Positions 33,312 to 42,147 of a DNA stretch of 63,734 bases are shown piece by piece; the first letter of the stretch is position 1; each line of letters starts with the position of its first letter. A model generated the notes under the pieces. The model saw only the letters and a program-made list of their open reading frames with translations. It was not told the DNA's origin and did not search any database. Origin of the DNA: an uncultured Bacillota bacterium (lineage in GTDB: Bacteria; Bacillota; Clostridia; Christensenellales; QAND01); contig CAJJKN010000009.1 of NCBI GenBank assembly GCA_905188085.1, positions 1 to 63,734 of the forward strand, in the 5' to 3' direction. The position numbers and the translations under genes are program-made.

Positions 33312-34862
33312 ATGGAGTTTGAATCCAACGACGCAATGCGTAAAAAGGTAGATTCCTTTACATACAAACCGCAGATCTCCTCCTTTGGCCATGTGCTAAA
33401 GGTGGGGGACGGTATCTTCTGGGCAGACGGACTGGAAGGCTTACAGCTCAGCGAGCTTGTTGAATTGCCCGGCGAAATTTACGGCATGGCGTTGTCCTTG
33501 TCGGAAAACTATAACGGTATTGCCCTGTTAAACGGCGAATACGACGTAACCGAAGGCATGGAAGTACGCGGTACCGGCCATGTTGTGCAGGTGCCCGTGG
33601 AAGGGCTGGAAGGCCGCATTGTGGATCCCATCGGCCGCCCTCTGGATGGCCAGGGCCCTATTCAAAGCCTCAAGTTCCGTCCGGTAGAGCATGAAGCGCC
33701 CTCCATCATCGATCGTGATGCCGTAGAACGTCCGCTGCAAACCGGCTGGCTTGCCATCGACGCCATGGTGCCCATCGGCAAGGGACAGCGTGAACTTATC
33801 ATCGGCGACAGGCAAACCGGCAAAACCTCCCTTGCCGTTGATACCATCATCAACCAGCGGGGCCGCAATGTGCGCTGCTTCTATGTTGCCATCGGGCAAA
33901 AGATCAGCACCGTGAAAAACGTCATGGAGGAATTGGCGCATCATAATGCGCTGTCCTATACCACCGTCATCTTCTCCGGCGCTTCCGATCCTGCGCCTAT
34001 GCAGTATATCGCGCCGTATGCCGGCTGTGCCATGGCCGAATATGTCATGGAACAGGGCGGCGATGCCTTGATCGTCTATGACGATCTTTCCAAGCACGCG
34101 GTCGCTTACCGCAGCATGTCGTTGTTGCTCCGCCGTCCGCCGGGCCGTGAAGCATACCCCGGCGATGTATTTTATCTGCATTCCCGTTTGCTGGAGCGTG
34201 CCGCGCAGCTTTCCGCTAAAAAAGGCGGCGGTTCGGTTACGGCGCTGCCGATTGTCGAAACCATGGCCGGCGACATCTCCGCCTATATTCCCACCAACGT
34301 GATTTCCATCACCGACGGTCAGATCTTCTTGGAGGAAAACCTTTTCCATGCCGGCATTCGCCCTGCGTTAAACGTAGGTTTGTCCGTATCCCGTGTAGGG
34401 GGCGCCGCGCAAACCCAGGCCGTTCGCAAGAGCGCCGGCCAGCTTCGTTTGGATCTGTCTCAGTATCGCGAGATGAAAGTATTCTCCCAGTTCGGGTCGG
34501 ATTTGGACGACTCCACGCGTGAATTGCTTTCCTATGGCGAGCGCCTTACGCAAATTCTGGTGCAGGATCGCTATACGCCCATGCCGGAAGACGACCAGGC
34601 CGTTATCCTCTATACCATGACGCAAAAAGGGCTTGTTACGGATTTGGAACAGACCCGTTGGGTGCAGCAGGAATTCATTCCTTTCATCAAGCAGTCCTAT
34701 CCGCAGATTCTGGCTCAGTTGGGCAAGGATCATACCTTAACCGATGACATTCGGGAATGGATTGTGGATGCCGCTCATGAGTTCCTCCAGCAGAAAGCGG
34801 AGGAAAAGAGCAAGGCTGAGGCGGCCAAAGCCAAAGCTGTTGTACAGGAGAACGAACAATGA
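33312..34862 (+). CDS. atpA: ATP synthase F1 subunit alpha
   Basis: 516 residues. Walker A is GDRQTGKTSLA, followed by the usual LRRPPGREAYPGDVFYLHSRLLERAA and the alpha signature GLSVSRVGGAAQT. The N-terminus (MEFESNDAMRKKVDSFTYKP) does not look like the amphipathic helix that contacts delta in other species. The C-terminus has a Lys/Ala/Glu-rich extension (EEKSKAEAAKAKAVVQENEQ). The gene ends in an ATGA overlap with atpG. Confidence 0.97.
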   Translation: MEFESNDAMRKKVDSFTYKPQISSFGHVLKVGDGIFWADGLEGLQLSELVELPGEIYGMALSLSENYNGIALLNGEYDVTEGMEVRGTGHVVQVPVEGLEGRIVDPIGRPLDGQGPIQSLKFRPVEHEAPSIIDRDAVERPLQTGWLAIDAMVPIGKGQRELIIGDRQTGKTSLAVDTIINQRGRNVRCFYVAIGQKISTVKNVMEELAHHNALSYTTVIFSGASDPAPMQYIAPYAGCAMAEYVMEQGGDALIVYDDLSKHAVAYRSMSLLLRRPPGREAYPGDVFYLHSRLLERAAQLSAKKGGGSVTALPIVETMAGDISAYIPTNVISITDGQIFLEENLFHAGIRPALNVGLSVSRVGGAAQTQAVRKSAGQLRLDLSQYREMKVFSQFGSDLDDSTRELLSYGERLTQILVQDRYTPMPEDDQAVILYTMTQKGLVTDLEQTRWVQQEFIPFIKQSYPQILAQLGKDHTLTDDIREWIVDAAHEFLQQKAEEKSKAEAAKAKAVVQENEQ

Positions 34863-35725
34863 ATTTAGCGGAGATTAGGCAACGTATTGTCAGTATCTCC
34901 CAAACGCGGCAGATCACCCAGGCCATGCGCATGATCTCCAGCGCCAAAATGCGCCAGGGGCTCAAGCGCGCCTCCTCGAACGACTATTATATTCAGTCGG
35001 TGCGTACTGCCATTCGCAGTTTGTTAACTTCGGTTTCCTCCATGGAGCACCGCTATGTGGATCGTTCAAAGAGCGGCCGGGCCGCGTTTGTGGTTATCAC
35101 CAGTGAACGTGGGTTGGCTGGCGGATACAACAACAATATCTTAAAATTTGCCGAGGAATATATGTCCACCTATCAGGCCGAGCATATCTATACCATCGGC
35201 GCTGTGGCGCATGAATATTTTGAACATAAGCATGTGCCGCACAGCATCGACTATTTGCGGGCCATTGATCATCCCGAATTGTACGAGGCCAGAAAGCTCT
35301 CTTGGGAGCTGTTGGGCCTGTTCAATCAGGGTGAGGCGGATCAGGTCTTTGTCTTTTATACGCACCTTATCAATTCCATGTCGTGTGAACCGCGCGTTAT
35401 GCGTCTGTTGCCCCTTCGACAATCGGATTTCCCCGAAATCCAGCTGCCGGAGCAGCTCTACCCCGGCTCGTTTCTCTTTGAGCCGGATCCGGAAACCGTT
35501 TTGGAAAATCTGGTGCCCCAATATGTTATAGGCCAAGTGTATGCCACCTTAATTCAGGCCTTTGCCAGCGAGCAGTGCGCCCGCATGGCGGCCATGGATG
35601 CCGCCACAAACAATGCCGATGAAATGTTGCATACCTTGAATCTCCAATATAACCGTGCCCGCCAGGATGCCATCACACAGGAAATCACAGAAATCATGGG
35701 CGGCATGGCAGCAGGAGGAGAGTAA
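34859..35725 (+). CDS. atpG: ATP synthase F1 subunit gamma
   Basis: 288 residues, normal length. The N-terminal helix MNLAEIRQRIVSISQTRQIT then QAMRMISSAKM, the middle SERGLAGGYNNNIL and the C-terminal helix NADEMLHTLNLQYNRARQDAITQEITEI are conserved. It is the rotating shaft inside the alpha-beta ring. Overlaps atpA by four bases and is followed by atpD after one base. Confidence 0.96.
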   Translation: MNLAEIRQRIVSISQTRQITQAMRMISSAKMRQGLKRASSNDYYIQSVRTAIRSLLTSVSSMEHRYVDRSKSGRAAFVVITSERGLAGGYNNNILKFAEEYMSTYQAEHIYTIGAVAHEYFEHKHVPHSIDYLRAIDHPELYEARKLSWELLGLFNQGEADQVFVFYTHLINSMSCEPRVMRLLPLRQSDFPEIQLPEQLYPGSFLFEPDPETVLENLVPQYVIGQVYATLIQAFASEQCARMAAMDAATNNADEMLHTLNLQYNRARQDAITQEITEIMGGMAAGGE

Positions 35726-35726
35726 A

Positions 35727-37118
35727 ATGAACGAATTTGGAAAACTGGTATCTGTGGTCGGTCCTGTGGCGGACGTCTGGTTTGAACATACCCCGCCGCT
35801 GCATCAGCTGCTTTATGCCTTATCCGATAAAAACAAGCCCGTGCCGCTGGAGGTTGTGTCCCATCAGGGCGAAGGCCGCGTGCGCTGCATTGCCCTGGGC
35901 GCTACCGAGGGCATGTATGTTGGCCAGCCCGTGGAAAATACCGGCGGCCCCATCACAGCGCCTGTCGGCGAAGCGGTTTTGGGGCGTACAGTCAACGCCT
36001 TGGGCGATCCGATCGACGGCAAAGGCCCCATCCGGGCCGAACGGCACAGCATTCATCAGGCGCCTCCGCCGCTTGCGGAGCAGACGCCCGCCACGCAGAT
36101 GTTTGAAACCGGCATTAAGGTCATTGACCTTTTGGCTCCCTATGCCAGAGGCGGGAAAATCGGCCTGTTCGGCGGCGCCGGCGTTGGCAAAACCGTGTTG
36201 ATTATGGAATTGATCCACAACGTGGCTTCTTCCCATGGCGGTATGTCCATCTTTGCCGGCGTTGGTGAGCGTTCCCGTGAAGGGAACGACCTGATGCAGG
36301 AAATGGAACGCACCGGCGTTTTGGAAAAAACTGCTCTGGCCTTTGGGCAGATGAATGAGCCGCCGGGCGCCCGTATGCGCGTTGCGCTGACCGGGTTGAC
36401 CATGGCCGAATATTTCCGCGATACTCAACATCAGGATATGCTGTTGTTCATCGATAACATCTTCCGTTATGTGCAGGCCGGTTCGGAAGTGTCCGCTCTG
36501 TTGGGCCGCTTGCCCTCTGCCGTAGGGTATCAGCCCACCCTGGCCACCGAGCTTGGCGAATTGGAAGAGCGTATCACCTCTACTACCCAGGGCTCCATCA
36601 CCTCCGTACAGGCCGTCTATGTGCCTGCTGATGACTTGACGGACCCGGCCCCGGCCACCACCTTTACCCATCTGGACGCTACGACCGTGCTTTCCCGCCG
36701 TATTGTGGAAATGGGCATCTATCCCTCTGTGGATCCGTTGGAATCCACTTCGCGTATCTTGGATCCGCATATCGTGGGCCGCGAACATTATCGCGTGGCG
36801 CGCGAAGTGCAAAAGCTCTTGCAGCGCTATCGGGAATTGCAGGATATCCTGGCCATCCTCGGTATGGACGAATTGGCCGAGGAAGACAGAATCGCCATTC
36901 ATCGTGCGCGCAGAATCAAGCGTTTCCTTTCTCAGCCGATGTTTATGGCAGAGGTGTTCTCCGGAATCCCCGGGCAGTATGTGCCGGTTGGCGATACCAT
37001 CGAATCCTTTGCGCAAATCGTCGACGGAAAATGCGACGATCTGCCGGAACAGGCCTTCTATCTGGCCGGGAATATCGATGATGTTCGGAAAAAAGCGCGT
37101 GAACAGGAGATGGCATAG
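35727..37118 (+). CDS. atpD: ATP synthase F1 subunit beta
   Basis: 463 residues. The catalytic P-loop is GGAGVGKTVLIMELI, with GERSREGNDL, the Walker B FIDNIFR and the DELSEED-region equivalent DELAEEDR. The start at 35727 follows GGAGGAG and yields the usual MNEFGKLVSVVGPVADV; a longer open frame begins at 35655 within atpG and is rejected. Confidence 0.97.
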   Translation: MNEFGKLVSVVGPVADVWFEHTPPLHQLLYALSDKNKPVPLEVVSHQGEGRVRCIALGATEGMYVGQPVENTGGPITAPVGEAVLGRTVNALGDPIDGKGPIRAERHSIHQAPPPLAEQTPATQMFETGIKVIDLLAPYARGGKIGLFGGAGVGKTVLIMELIHNVASSHGGMSIFAGVGERSREGNDLMQEMERTGVLEKTALAFGQMNEPPGARMRVALTGLTMAEYFRDTQHQDMLLFIDNIFRYVQAGSEVSALLGRLPSAVGYQPTLATELGELEERITSTTQGSITSVQAVYVPADDLTDPAPATTFTHLDATTVLSRRIVEMGIYPSVDPLESTSRILDPHIVGREHYRVAREVQKLLQRYRELQDILAILGMDELAEEDRIAIHRARRIKRFLSQPMFMAEVFSGIPGQYVPVGDTIESFAQIVDGKCDDLPEQAFYLAGNIDDVRKKAREQEMA

Positions 37119-37120
37119 CC

Positions 37121-37531
37121 ATGACCGATACGTTTTTGCTGGAAATTGTAACGCCGGAGCGGGTCTTCATGCAGGACCAGGTGGAAATGATCGTCTTTAA
37201 TTCCACCAGCGGCGAAGTGGGCGTTATGCCGCATCATGCGGATTTGGCCGCCGCCGTAACGGCCGGCCCGTTGCGCGTCCGCCGCAACGGCGTGTGGAAC
37301 GAAGTTTTTGTTTCTAACGGCTTTATCGAAATCTTCCTTGGGGCCGCACACATGTTGGTGCAGACCGCGGAATGGCCGGATGAAATTGACCGTCATCGCG
37401 CCGAAGAAGCTCTGGAGCGCGCACAGCGCCGCATGAAACACCGGCAAAGCAGCCAGGATTTTATCCGCGCCAAAGCCTCCATCGCGCGTGCTCTGGCCCG
37501 TATGCGCGTTTTCGACGATACACACCAATAA
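37121..37531 (+). CDS. atpC: ATP synthase F1 subunit epsilon
   Basis: 136 residues: a beta-sandwich start (FLLEIVTPERVFMQDQVEMI, GEVGVMPHHADL) and a two-helix C-terminal part. Epsilon links rotor and ring and can inhibit hydrolysis. Last gene of the operon, two bases after atpD, followed by a terminator. Confidence 0.95.
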   Translation: MTDTFLLEIVTPERVFMQDQVEMIVFNSTSGEVGVMPHHADLAAAVTAGPLRVRRNGVWNEVFVSNGFIEIFLGAAHMLVQTAEWPDEIDRHRAEEALERAQRRMKHRQSSQDFIRAKASIARALARMRVFDDTHQ

Positions 37532-37550
37532 TAAATAATCTTAACCTCAG

Positions 37551-37582
37551 CCCCTCAACCTTGCTTGAGGGGTTTTCTTTTG
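37551..37582 (+). terminator. Terminator of the ATP synthase operon
   Basis: CCCCTCAA and TTGAGGGG form a perfect 8-bp stem with a 6-base loop, followed by TTTTCTTTT. Confidence 0.93.
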
Positions 37583-37913
37583 CCTTATAAAAACTTGATC
37601 CTATAAAATTTGCCTACTTTATAAAAAAGCAAACCAGACCCAAAACCATTTCGTTACGCTGTTTTCATAAAAGCGATAACAATTCATAACCAATCCTCCC
37701 GCCGTAATGTTCCTCATACAAGCCCGGTCTATCGTACTTTGTAAATGCTGTTGGTAGAGAATCGAACAAATCCCCCCTCTGCCCTTAAAAGCGCAGAAAA
37801 TGCATTCTACAACCCCAGCAATAGAATCCTGTCCCCCTTCCTCGTTGCAGCGAATCTTCTCTCTCCCCTTTTGCTCTCTTTTTATCTTCTTAAAAGCTCT
37901 GTGCACAACAAAA
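37583..37913. other. Spacer with only fragmentary reading frames
   Basis: About 330 bases between the atp and prs terminators. A - strand frame (37619..37906) has 95 codons but no ribosome binding site; a second - strand frame encodes FDSLPTAFTKYDRPGLYEEH and further residues before a stop. Neither resembles a family I know. A decayed gene is possible. A TTCGATTC word recalls a tRNA T-loop but no cloverleaf forms. Confidence 0.4.
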
Positions 37914-37938
37914 AAGGCCTCCGAAAAACGGAGACCTT
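37914..37938 (-). terminator. Terminator after prs
   Basis: On the - strand AAGGTCTCCG and CGGAGGCCTT pair (one G-T) across five T, and are followed by a T run. Confidence 0.88.
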
Positions 37939-37954
37939 TTCAGTTTGTCCTATT

Positions 37955-38950
37955 TTAAATCTCTTCAATGTGCTCAATGATCTTCATCGGCACCTTGCTA
38001 AACAACGGACTTACGCTCTCCCGGTTGTTGATGCGAAGCACCGCTTCTGCAAACAACGGCGCCACAGATACCAGATGAATCTTCTTGCTTTTGCGAATGT
38101 ACGGGTTTTCCACGCTATCGGTGGAAATCAGCATTTCGATCGGACTGTTTTCAATGGCCGCCACACCCTTTTCGCGCACCAGCACATGCGACAGGCAAGC
38201 ATAGATATGCTTGGCGCCTTTGCTTTTCACAGCCTCTGCAATTTCTACCAGCGTACCGCCGGAAATGGTAAAGTCGTCTACAATCAGGCAGTCTTTGCCT
38301 TCCACGTTGCCGATTACGTCCAACACCTTTGCCTTTTCATCATGCGCATAGCGCGTTTTATCGCCAATGGCAACCGGCACTTCCAGATAATCCGCATAGC
38401 CGCGTGCATCTTTGGCAAACCCTGCATCAGGAGATACCACCACCAGATTATCCGTAATCCCCAGGGATTTCACATATTCACACAGCATCGGCTTGGAATA
38501 CAGATGATCGCTCGGCTTTTTGAAAAAACCCTGTACCTGCGGGGCATGCAGGTCCATCGTCACAACGCGGTCCGCACCGGCTTGCTCAATCGCGTCTGCG
38601 CATACCCTGGCACGAATGGAAACACGGGGCTCGTCCTTTTTATCGCCCTTGGCATACCCAAAATACGGAATCACAGCCGTTACCGAATTGGCGCTGGCAC
38701 GTTTCATCGCATCCATCCAAAACAGAATTTCCACAAATTCATTGTTGGGATTCAACCCTATCGGCTGAACGATATATACATCCTTGTCGCGTACCGTTTC
38801 TTTGATTCGAACAAAAATATTTCCGTCTGAAAATGTAATGACTTCGCTGTCTCCCAATTCGCAGCCAATATATTCACACATCCTGCGTGCAAATGGCCGT
38901 CCCGTAGAGCCTGCAAAAATTTTGACATCTCCGTTTGCGTGCATATTCAT
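37955..38950 (-). CDS. prs: Ribose-phosphate pyrophosphokinase
   Basis: 331 residues. Makes PRPP from ribose 5-phosphate and ATP. The PRPP-binding motif is CLIVDDFTISGGTLVEIAEA, with VVVSPDAGFAKDARGYA and TMDLHAPQVQGFF also conserved. Slightly longer than the ~317 residues of Bacillus Prs. The ATG at 38950 is chosen with AAGGGCG in front; 38944 is possible. It is a single gene with its own promoter and terminator, detached from glmU. Confidence 0.95.
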   Translation of the reverse strand: MNMHANGDVKIFAGSTGRPFARRMCEYIGCELGDSEVITFSDGNIFVRIKETVRDKDVYIVQPIGLNPNNEFVEILFWMDAMKRASANSVTAVIPYFGYAKGDKKDEPRVSIRARVCADAIEQAGADRVVTMDLHAPQVQGFFKKPSDHLYSKPMLCEYVKSLGITDNLVVVSPDAGFAKDARGYADYLEVPVAIGDKTRYAHDEKAKVLDVIGNVEGKDCLIVDDFTISGGTLVEIAEAVKSKGAKHIYACLSHVLVREKGVAAIENSPIEMLISTDSVENPYIRKSKKIHLVSVAPLFAEAVLRINNRESVSPLFSKVPMKIIEHIEEI

Positions 38951-38976
38951 CAGCGCCCTTCTATAGCATTGTATTT

Positions 38977-39005
38977 ATTGTAACATCTAAACGAGTTACA
39001 TTCAA
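38977..39005 (-). promoter_or_regulatory. Promoter of prs
   Basis: TTGAAT (39000-39005), 17-base spacer, TACAAT (38977-38982), with a leader of about 20 bases. Confidence 0.78.
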
Positions 39006-39505
39006 CCAAACAAATACATCTTTCCCCTTTTTTCCTTTTGAAAAAACGCTCATAGTTCTGTTTTGCCTTCCTCCAAACGATACGCTTGCTTTCCCTTTTT
39101 CGCTACGCATAGCGGTACTGTTCGCCTTTTTCCCAAAAACTTCCGTTTATCCTTTTTCTTGAAAATTCTCCGCAACCGGTGTCTATTTCGTCTCATATGG
39201 TGCTTTTCTTTCGTTTTCTCTGCGCAAAAATTCTCCCTGCTCCCTTTAAGCCTCTCCCTTTCCCGATCCTAAGCGTCTCGCTAACCCGTTCTCACAGCGC
39301 AGTTCCGTTCCTCTTTCTCCCCGTCATGGCCGGCACTTAGATACAGGGCGAAGCTTTTCATCTAATCATCTCTAGGGCAAGCCATTCTCCATCCTTCGTC
39401 TTTTAAATCTCCCCTTTTCTGTAGAATTTTCATCCTAAGTTTCCCGTTTCTCCGCCCCCCTTTTATTTTCACGATCCTCCCTCCAACGATTTTTAGGCAC
39501 AAAAA
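39006..39505. other. Gene-free pyrimidine-rich spacer
   Basis: About 500 bases between the prs promoter and the ftsH terminator. The + strand is rich in C and T tracts. No reading frame with a ribosome binding site, RNA gene or repeat was recognised. Confidence 0.6.
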
Positions 39506-39529
39506 AACAGCCGTCCGCAGACGGCTGTT
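39506..39529 (-). terminator. Terminator after ftsH
   Basis: AACAGCCGTC and GACGGCTGTT form a perfect 10-bp stem with a 4-base loop; the - strand continues with seven T. Confidence 0.93.
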
Positions 39530-39535
39530 TTCTGT

Positions 39536-41530
39536 TTATTCTTCCAACGTAGTTTCTTCGCTTCCCGGCTGTTCCTGCTCTTGCGGTGCAGGTTCGGGCT
39601 GCGGTATCTCCGCTTGCGGGGTTTCCGGCTGTTCGGCTTCCGCAACGGGGGATTCGGGCTCTTCCTCTTTACCCTCCATAATGCGGGCAAATTCTTCTCC
39701 CGAGATCCGTTCGTTTTCAATCAGCCGCTGTGCCAGTTTTTCCATCTGATCCTTGTGCATAGCGATCAAATGCACCGCCACATCCATGGCATGATCCAAA
39801 ATCTCGCGCACTTCTTCATCTATATCCGACGCCACTTTTTCCGAATAGGATTTTTGGTGTCCAAAATCGCGGCCCAGGAAAACTTCCTGATCGCTGTCTC
39901 CATAGAACACAGCGCCGATCTTTTCGCTCATTCCGTATTCGCGCACCATCTTACGCGCGTTGCCGGAGGCGTGTTTCAAATCGGAATAGGCCCCGGTGGA
40001 AATTTCGCCCAGCATCACCTGCTCTGCCGCACGGCCGCCCAGCGCCATGGCAATGTCATCCAGCAAATAGCCTTTGGTCACATAGCTCGTTTCCTCTGTC
40101 GGCAGTGTCATGGTATAGCCGCCTGCCTGCCCGCGCGGAATGATGGATACCTCGTGCACGGGGTTGCAGTTCGGCAGATAATACGCCACCAACGCATGGC
40201 CGGATTCATGATAGGCCACCAGCCTTTTATCCTTTTCCGTTACCACGCTGGATTTTTTCTCCGGTCCCAACGTCACGCGGTTGATGGATTCCAGAATCTC
40301 CTGCATATGGATTTCCGTTTTCCCTTTCCGCGCCGTTAGAATCGCCGCTTCGTTCATCACGTTTTCCAAATCCGCCCCGGTAAAATACGGGGTGCGTTTG
40401 GCCACGGTAGATAGGTCCACATCGTCTGCAATGGGTTTCCCTTTGCAGTGAACTTTCAAAATCGCTTCACGGCCTTTAACATCCGGATAGTTTACGGTAA
40501 TCTGCCTGTCAAACCGGCCGGGCCGCAGCAAAGCCGGGTCTAAAATATCCGGTCGGTTGGTGGCCGCAATGATGATAATCCCTTCATTGGCGGCAAAGCC
40601 GTCCATTTCCACCAGCAATTGGTTTAACGTCTGTTCCCGTTCGTCGTGGCCGCCGCCCATACCGGCGCCGCGATGACGGCCCACAGCATCAATTTCGTCG
40701 ATAAAGATCATGCAGGGGCTGTTTTTCTTGGCCGTTTCAAACAAATCGCGTACGCGGCTTGCCCCAACGCCCACAAACATCTCTACAAAGTCCGAACCGC
40801 TGATCGAATAGAACGGCACACCCGCTTCGCCGGCCACCGCTTTGGCCAGCAGCGTTTTCCCCGTGCCCGGAGGGCCCACCAGCAAAACGCCTTTGGGAAT
40901 CCGCGCGCCCAAATCCGCAAACTTTTTCGGATTTTTCAAGAATTCTACAATTTCCTGCAGCTCTTCTTTTTCTTCCTCGGCGCCCGCCACATCTTCAAAT
41001 GTCTTTTTGTTTTTACCGTCCAGATTCACCTTGGCTCTCGAGCGCCCAAAGTTCATCACCTTGTTGCCGCCCTGGCCCTGCTGGCTCATCATATACCACA
41101 AAAATCCGATCATCAAAAGAGACGTCAGCACAAACGGCAAAACAGAAATCAACCAGCTCTGTTCCGGCTTAGGCTCAAAATCTATGGTAATGCCCGCATC
41201 TTGCGGATTGGTAATGCCCGGATGGTTTACCGAAAGCGCCTTTTGCACATCTTCCATGAAAACGGAAATGTTTGGCAAATACGTTTCATAATCCCAATAA
41301 TCATCCGGAAAACGTTTCACCTGCTCGGCAGTGGCGTCCTGTTTTAAGGCCTTTACTTCGTTTTGCGTCACCTGTACAAGGCCGATCTGCCCCTGTTCAA
41401 TCTTTTTGATAAATACCGTGTATTCTATTTCCTGACCAACGGTGCCCGGCGGTGAAAACAGCATCGTAAGTGCCAGAATACATGCAAGCACCAGGACAAA
41501 AGCCCCCGGTCCACGCATCATTTTCTTCAA
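39536..41530 (-). CDS. ftsH: ATP-dependent zinc metalloprotease FtsH
   Basis: 664 residues. Two N-terminal membrane helices flank an extracytoplasmic domain; then the AAA+ module with GPPGTGKTLLAKAV, Walker B FIDEIDAVGRHRG and the second region of homology, and the protease with the zinc motif HESGH. The last 45 residues are Pro/Glu-rich. FtsH degrades membrane and short-lived cytosolic proteins. The start is a TTG at 41530, nine bases after AGGAGG; an in-frame ATG three codons later is worse placed. Confidence 0.96.
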   Translation of the reverse strand: MKKMMRGPGAFVLVLACILALTMLFSPPGTVGQEIEYTVFIKKIEQGQIGLVQVTQNEVKALKQDATAEQVKRFPDDYWDYETYLPNISVFMEDVQKALSVNHPGITNPQDAGITIDFEPKPEQSWLISVLPFVLTSLLMIGFLWYMMSQQGQGGNKVMNFGRSRAKVNLDGKNKKTFEDVAGAEEEKEELQEIVEFLKNPKKFADLGARIPKGVLLVGPPGTGKTLLAKAVAGEAGVPFYSISGSDFVEMFVGVGASRVRDLFETAKKNSPCMIFIDEIDAVGRHRGAGMGGGHDEREQTLNQLLVEMDGFAANEGIIIIAATNRPDILDPALLRPGRFDRQITVNYPDVKGREAILKVHCKGKPIADDVDLSTVAKRTPYFTGADLENVMNEAAILTARKGKTEIHMQEILESINRVTLGPEKKSSVVTEKDKRLVAYHESGHALVAYYLPNCNPVHEVSIIPRGQAGGYTMTLPTEETSYVTKGYLLDDIAMALGGRAAEQVMLGEISTGAYSDLKHASGNARKMVREYGMSEKIGAVFYGDSDQEVFLGRDFGHQKSYSEKVASDIDEEVREILDHAMDVAVHLIAMHKDQMEKLAQRLIENERISGEEFARIMEGKEEEPESPVAEAEQPETPQAEIPQPEPAPQEQEQPGSEETTLEE

Positions 41531-41568
41531 TGAATTGGTCCTCCTACATCGTGAAAATCGTACTGAAT

Positions 41569-41597
41569 ATTATACCATAATTTAGCAAAGCCCTCAA
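41569..41597 (-). promoter_or_regulatory. Promoter of ftsH
   Basis: TTGAGG (41592-41597), 17-base spacer, perfect TATAAT (41569-41574) preceded by TGG (extended -10). It lies just past the hpt stop codon. Confidence 0.8.
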
Positions 41598-41607
41598 CTT
41601 TGGCCCG

Positions 41608-42147
41608 TTATTTATACATCTCTTCTTTTAACACACATACTTCCGGCAAATTGCGGTAATGATCATTATAATCCAGCCCATAACCCACCACAAATTTATC
41701 CGGAATTTCAAAGCCGTAATAGTCCGGCGTAATGTCCACGCGGCGGCGCTCCGGCTTGTCCAACAGCGTCACTATCTTCAAAGAGGCGGGGTTACGCAGG
41801 CTAAGCATTTGTTTCAGCCTGGAAAGCGTAAGTCCCGTGTCCATAATATCTTCTACCAACAGCACATGCTTTCCGGAAATGTCCATTTCAAAATCCTGCC
41901 GGATTTTCACATTCCCTGAAGTTTTCGTGCCATTTTTATAGCTGGATGCGGAAATAAACTCTACCGTCATCGGCAATTGAATTTCCCGTGCCAAATCTGC
42001 GGAAAAGATAAAGGACCCCCGCAAAATACACGTTAACACAACCTCTTTGCCCGCATAGTCCTTTGTAATTTGCACCCCTAAATCCCGCACCTTTTGCTGA
42101 ATCTGTTCTTTTCTTACCAGCACGGATTCAATATCGTCTCTAAACAT
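41608..42147 (-). CDS. hpt: Hypoxanthine phosphoribosyltransferase
   Basis: 179 residues. The PRPP motif is VLLVEDIMDTGLTLSRL, with LRGSFIFSADLAREI and the C-terminal YGLDYNDHYRNLPEVCVL typical of HPRT. It salvages hypoxanthine and guanine. The ATG at 42147 follows AGGAGG at 7 bases and lies inside the end of tilS (34-base overlap), so the pair is coupled. Order tilS-hpt-ftsH is conserved in Bacillota. Confidence 0.96.
   Translation of the reverse strand: MFRDDIESVLVRKEQIQQKVRDLGVQITKDYAGKEVVLTCILRGSFIFSADLAREIQLPMTVEFISASSYKNGTKTSGNVKIRQDFEMDISGKHVLLVEDIMDTGLTLSRLKQMLSLRNPASLKIVTLLDKPERRRVDITPDYYGFEIPDKFVVGYGLDYNDHYRNLPEVCVLKEEMYK

Noticed and set aside
35820..37016. - strand open frame (398 codons) opposite atpD
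   Set aside because: Antisense shadow of the beta subunit gene.
37740..37790. tRNA-like sequence (TTCGATTC with a nearby ACCA on the - strand)
   Set aside because: The T-stem does not pair and there is no room for an acceptor stem; no cloverleaf can be drawn.
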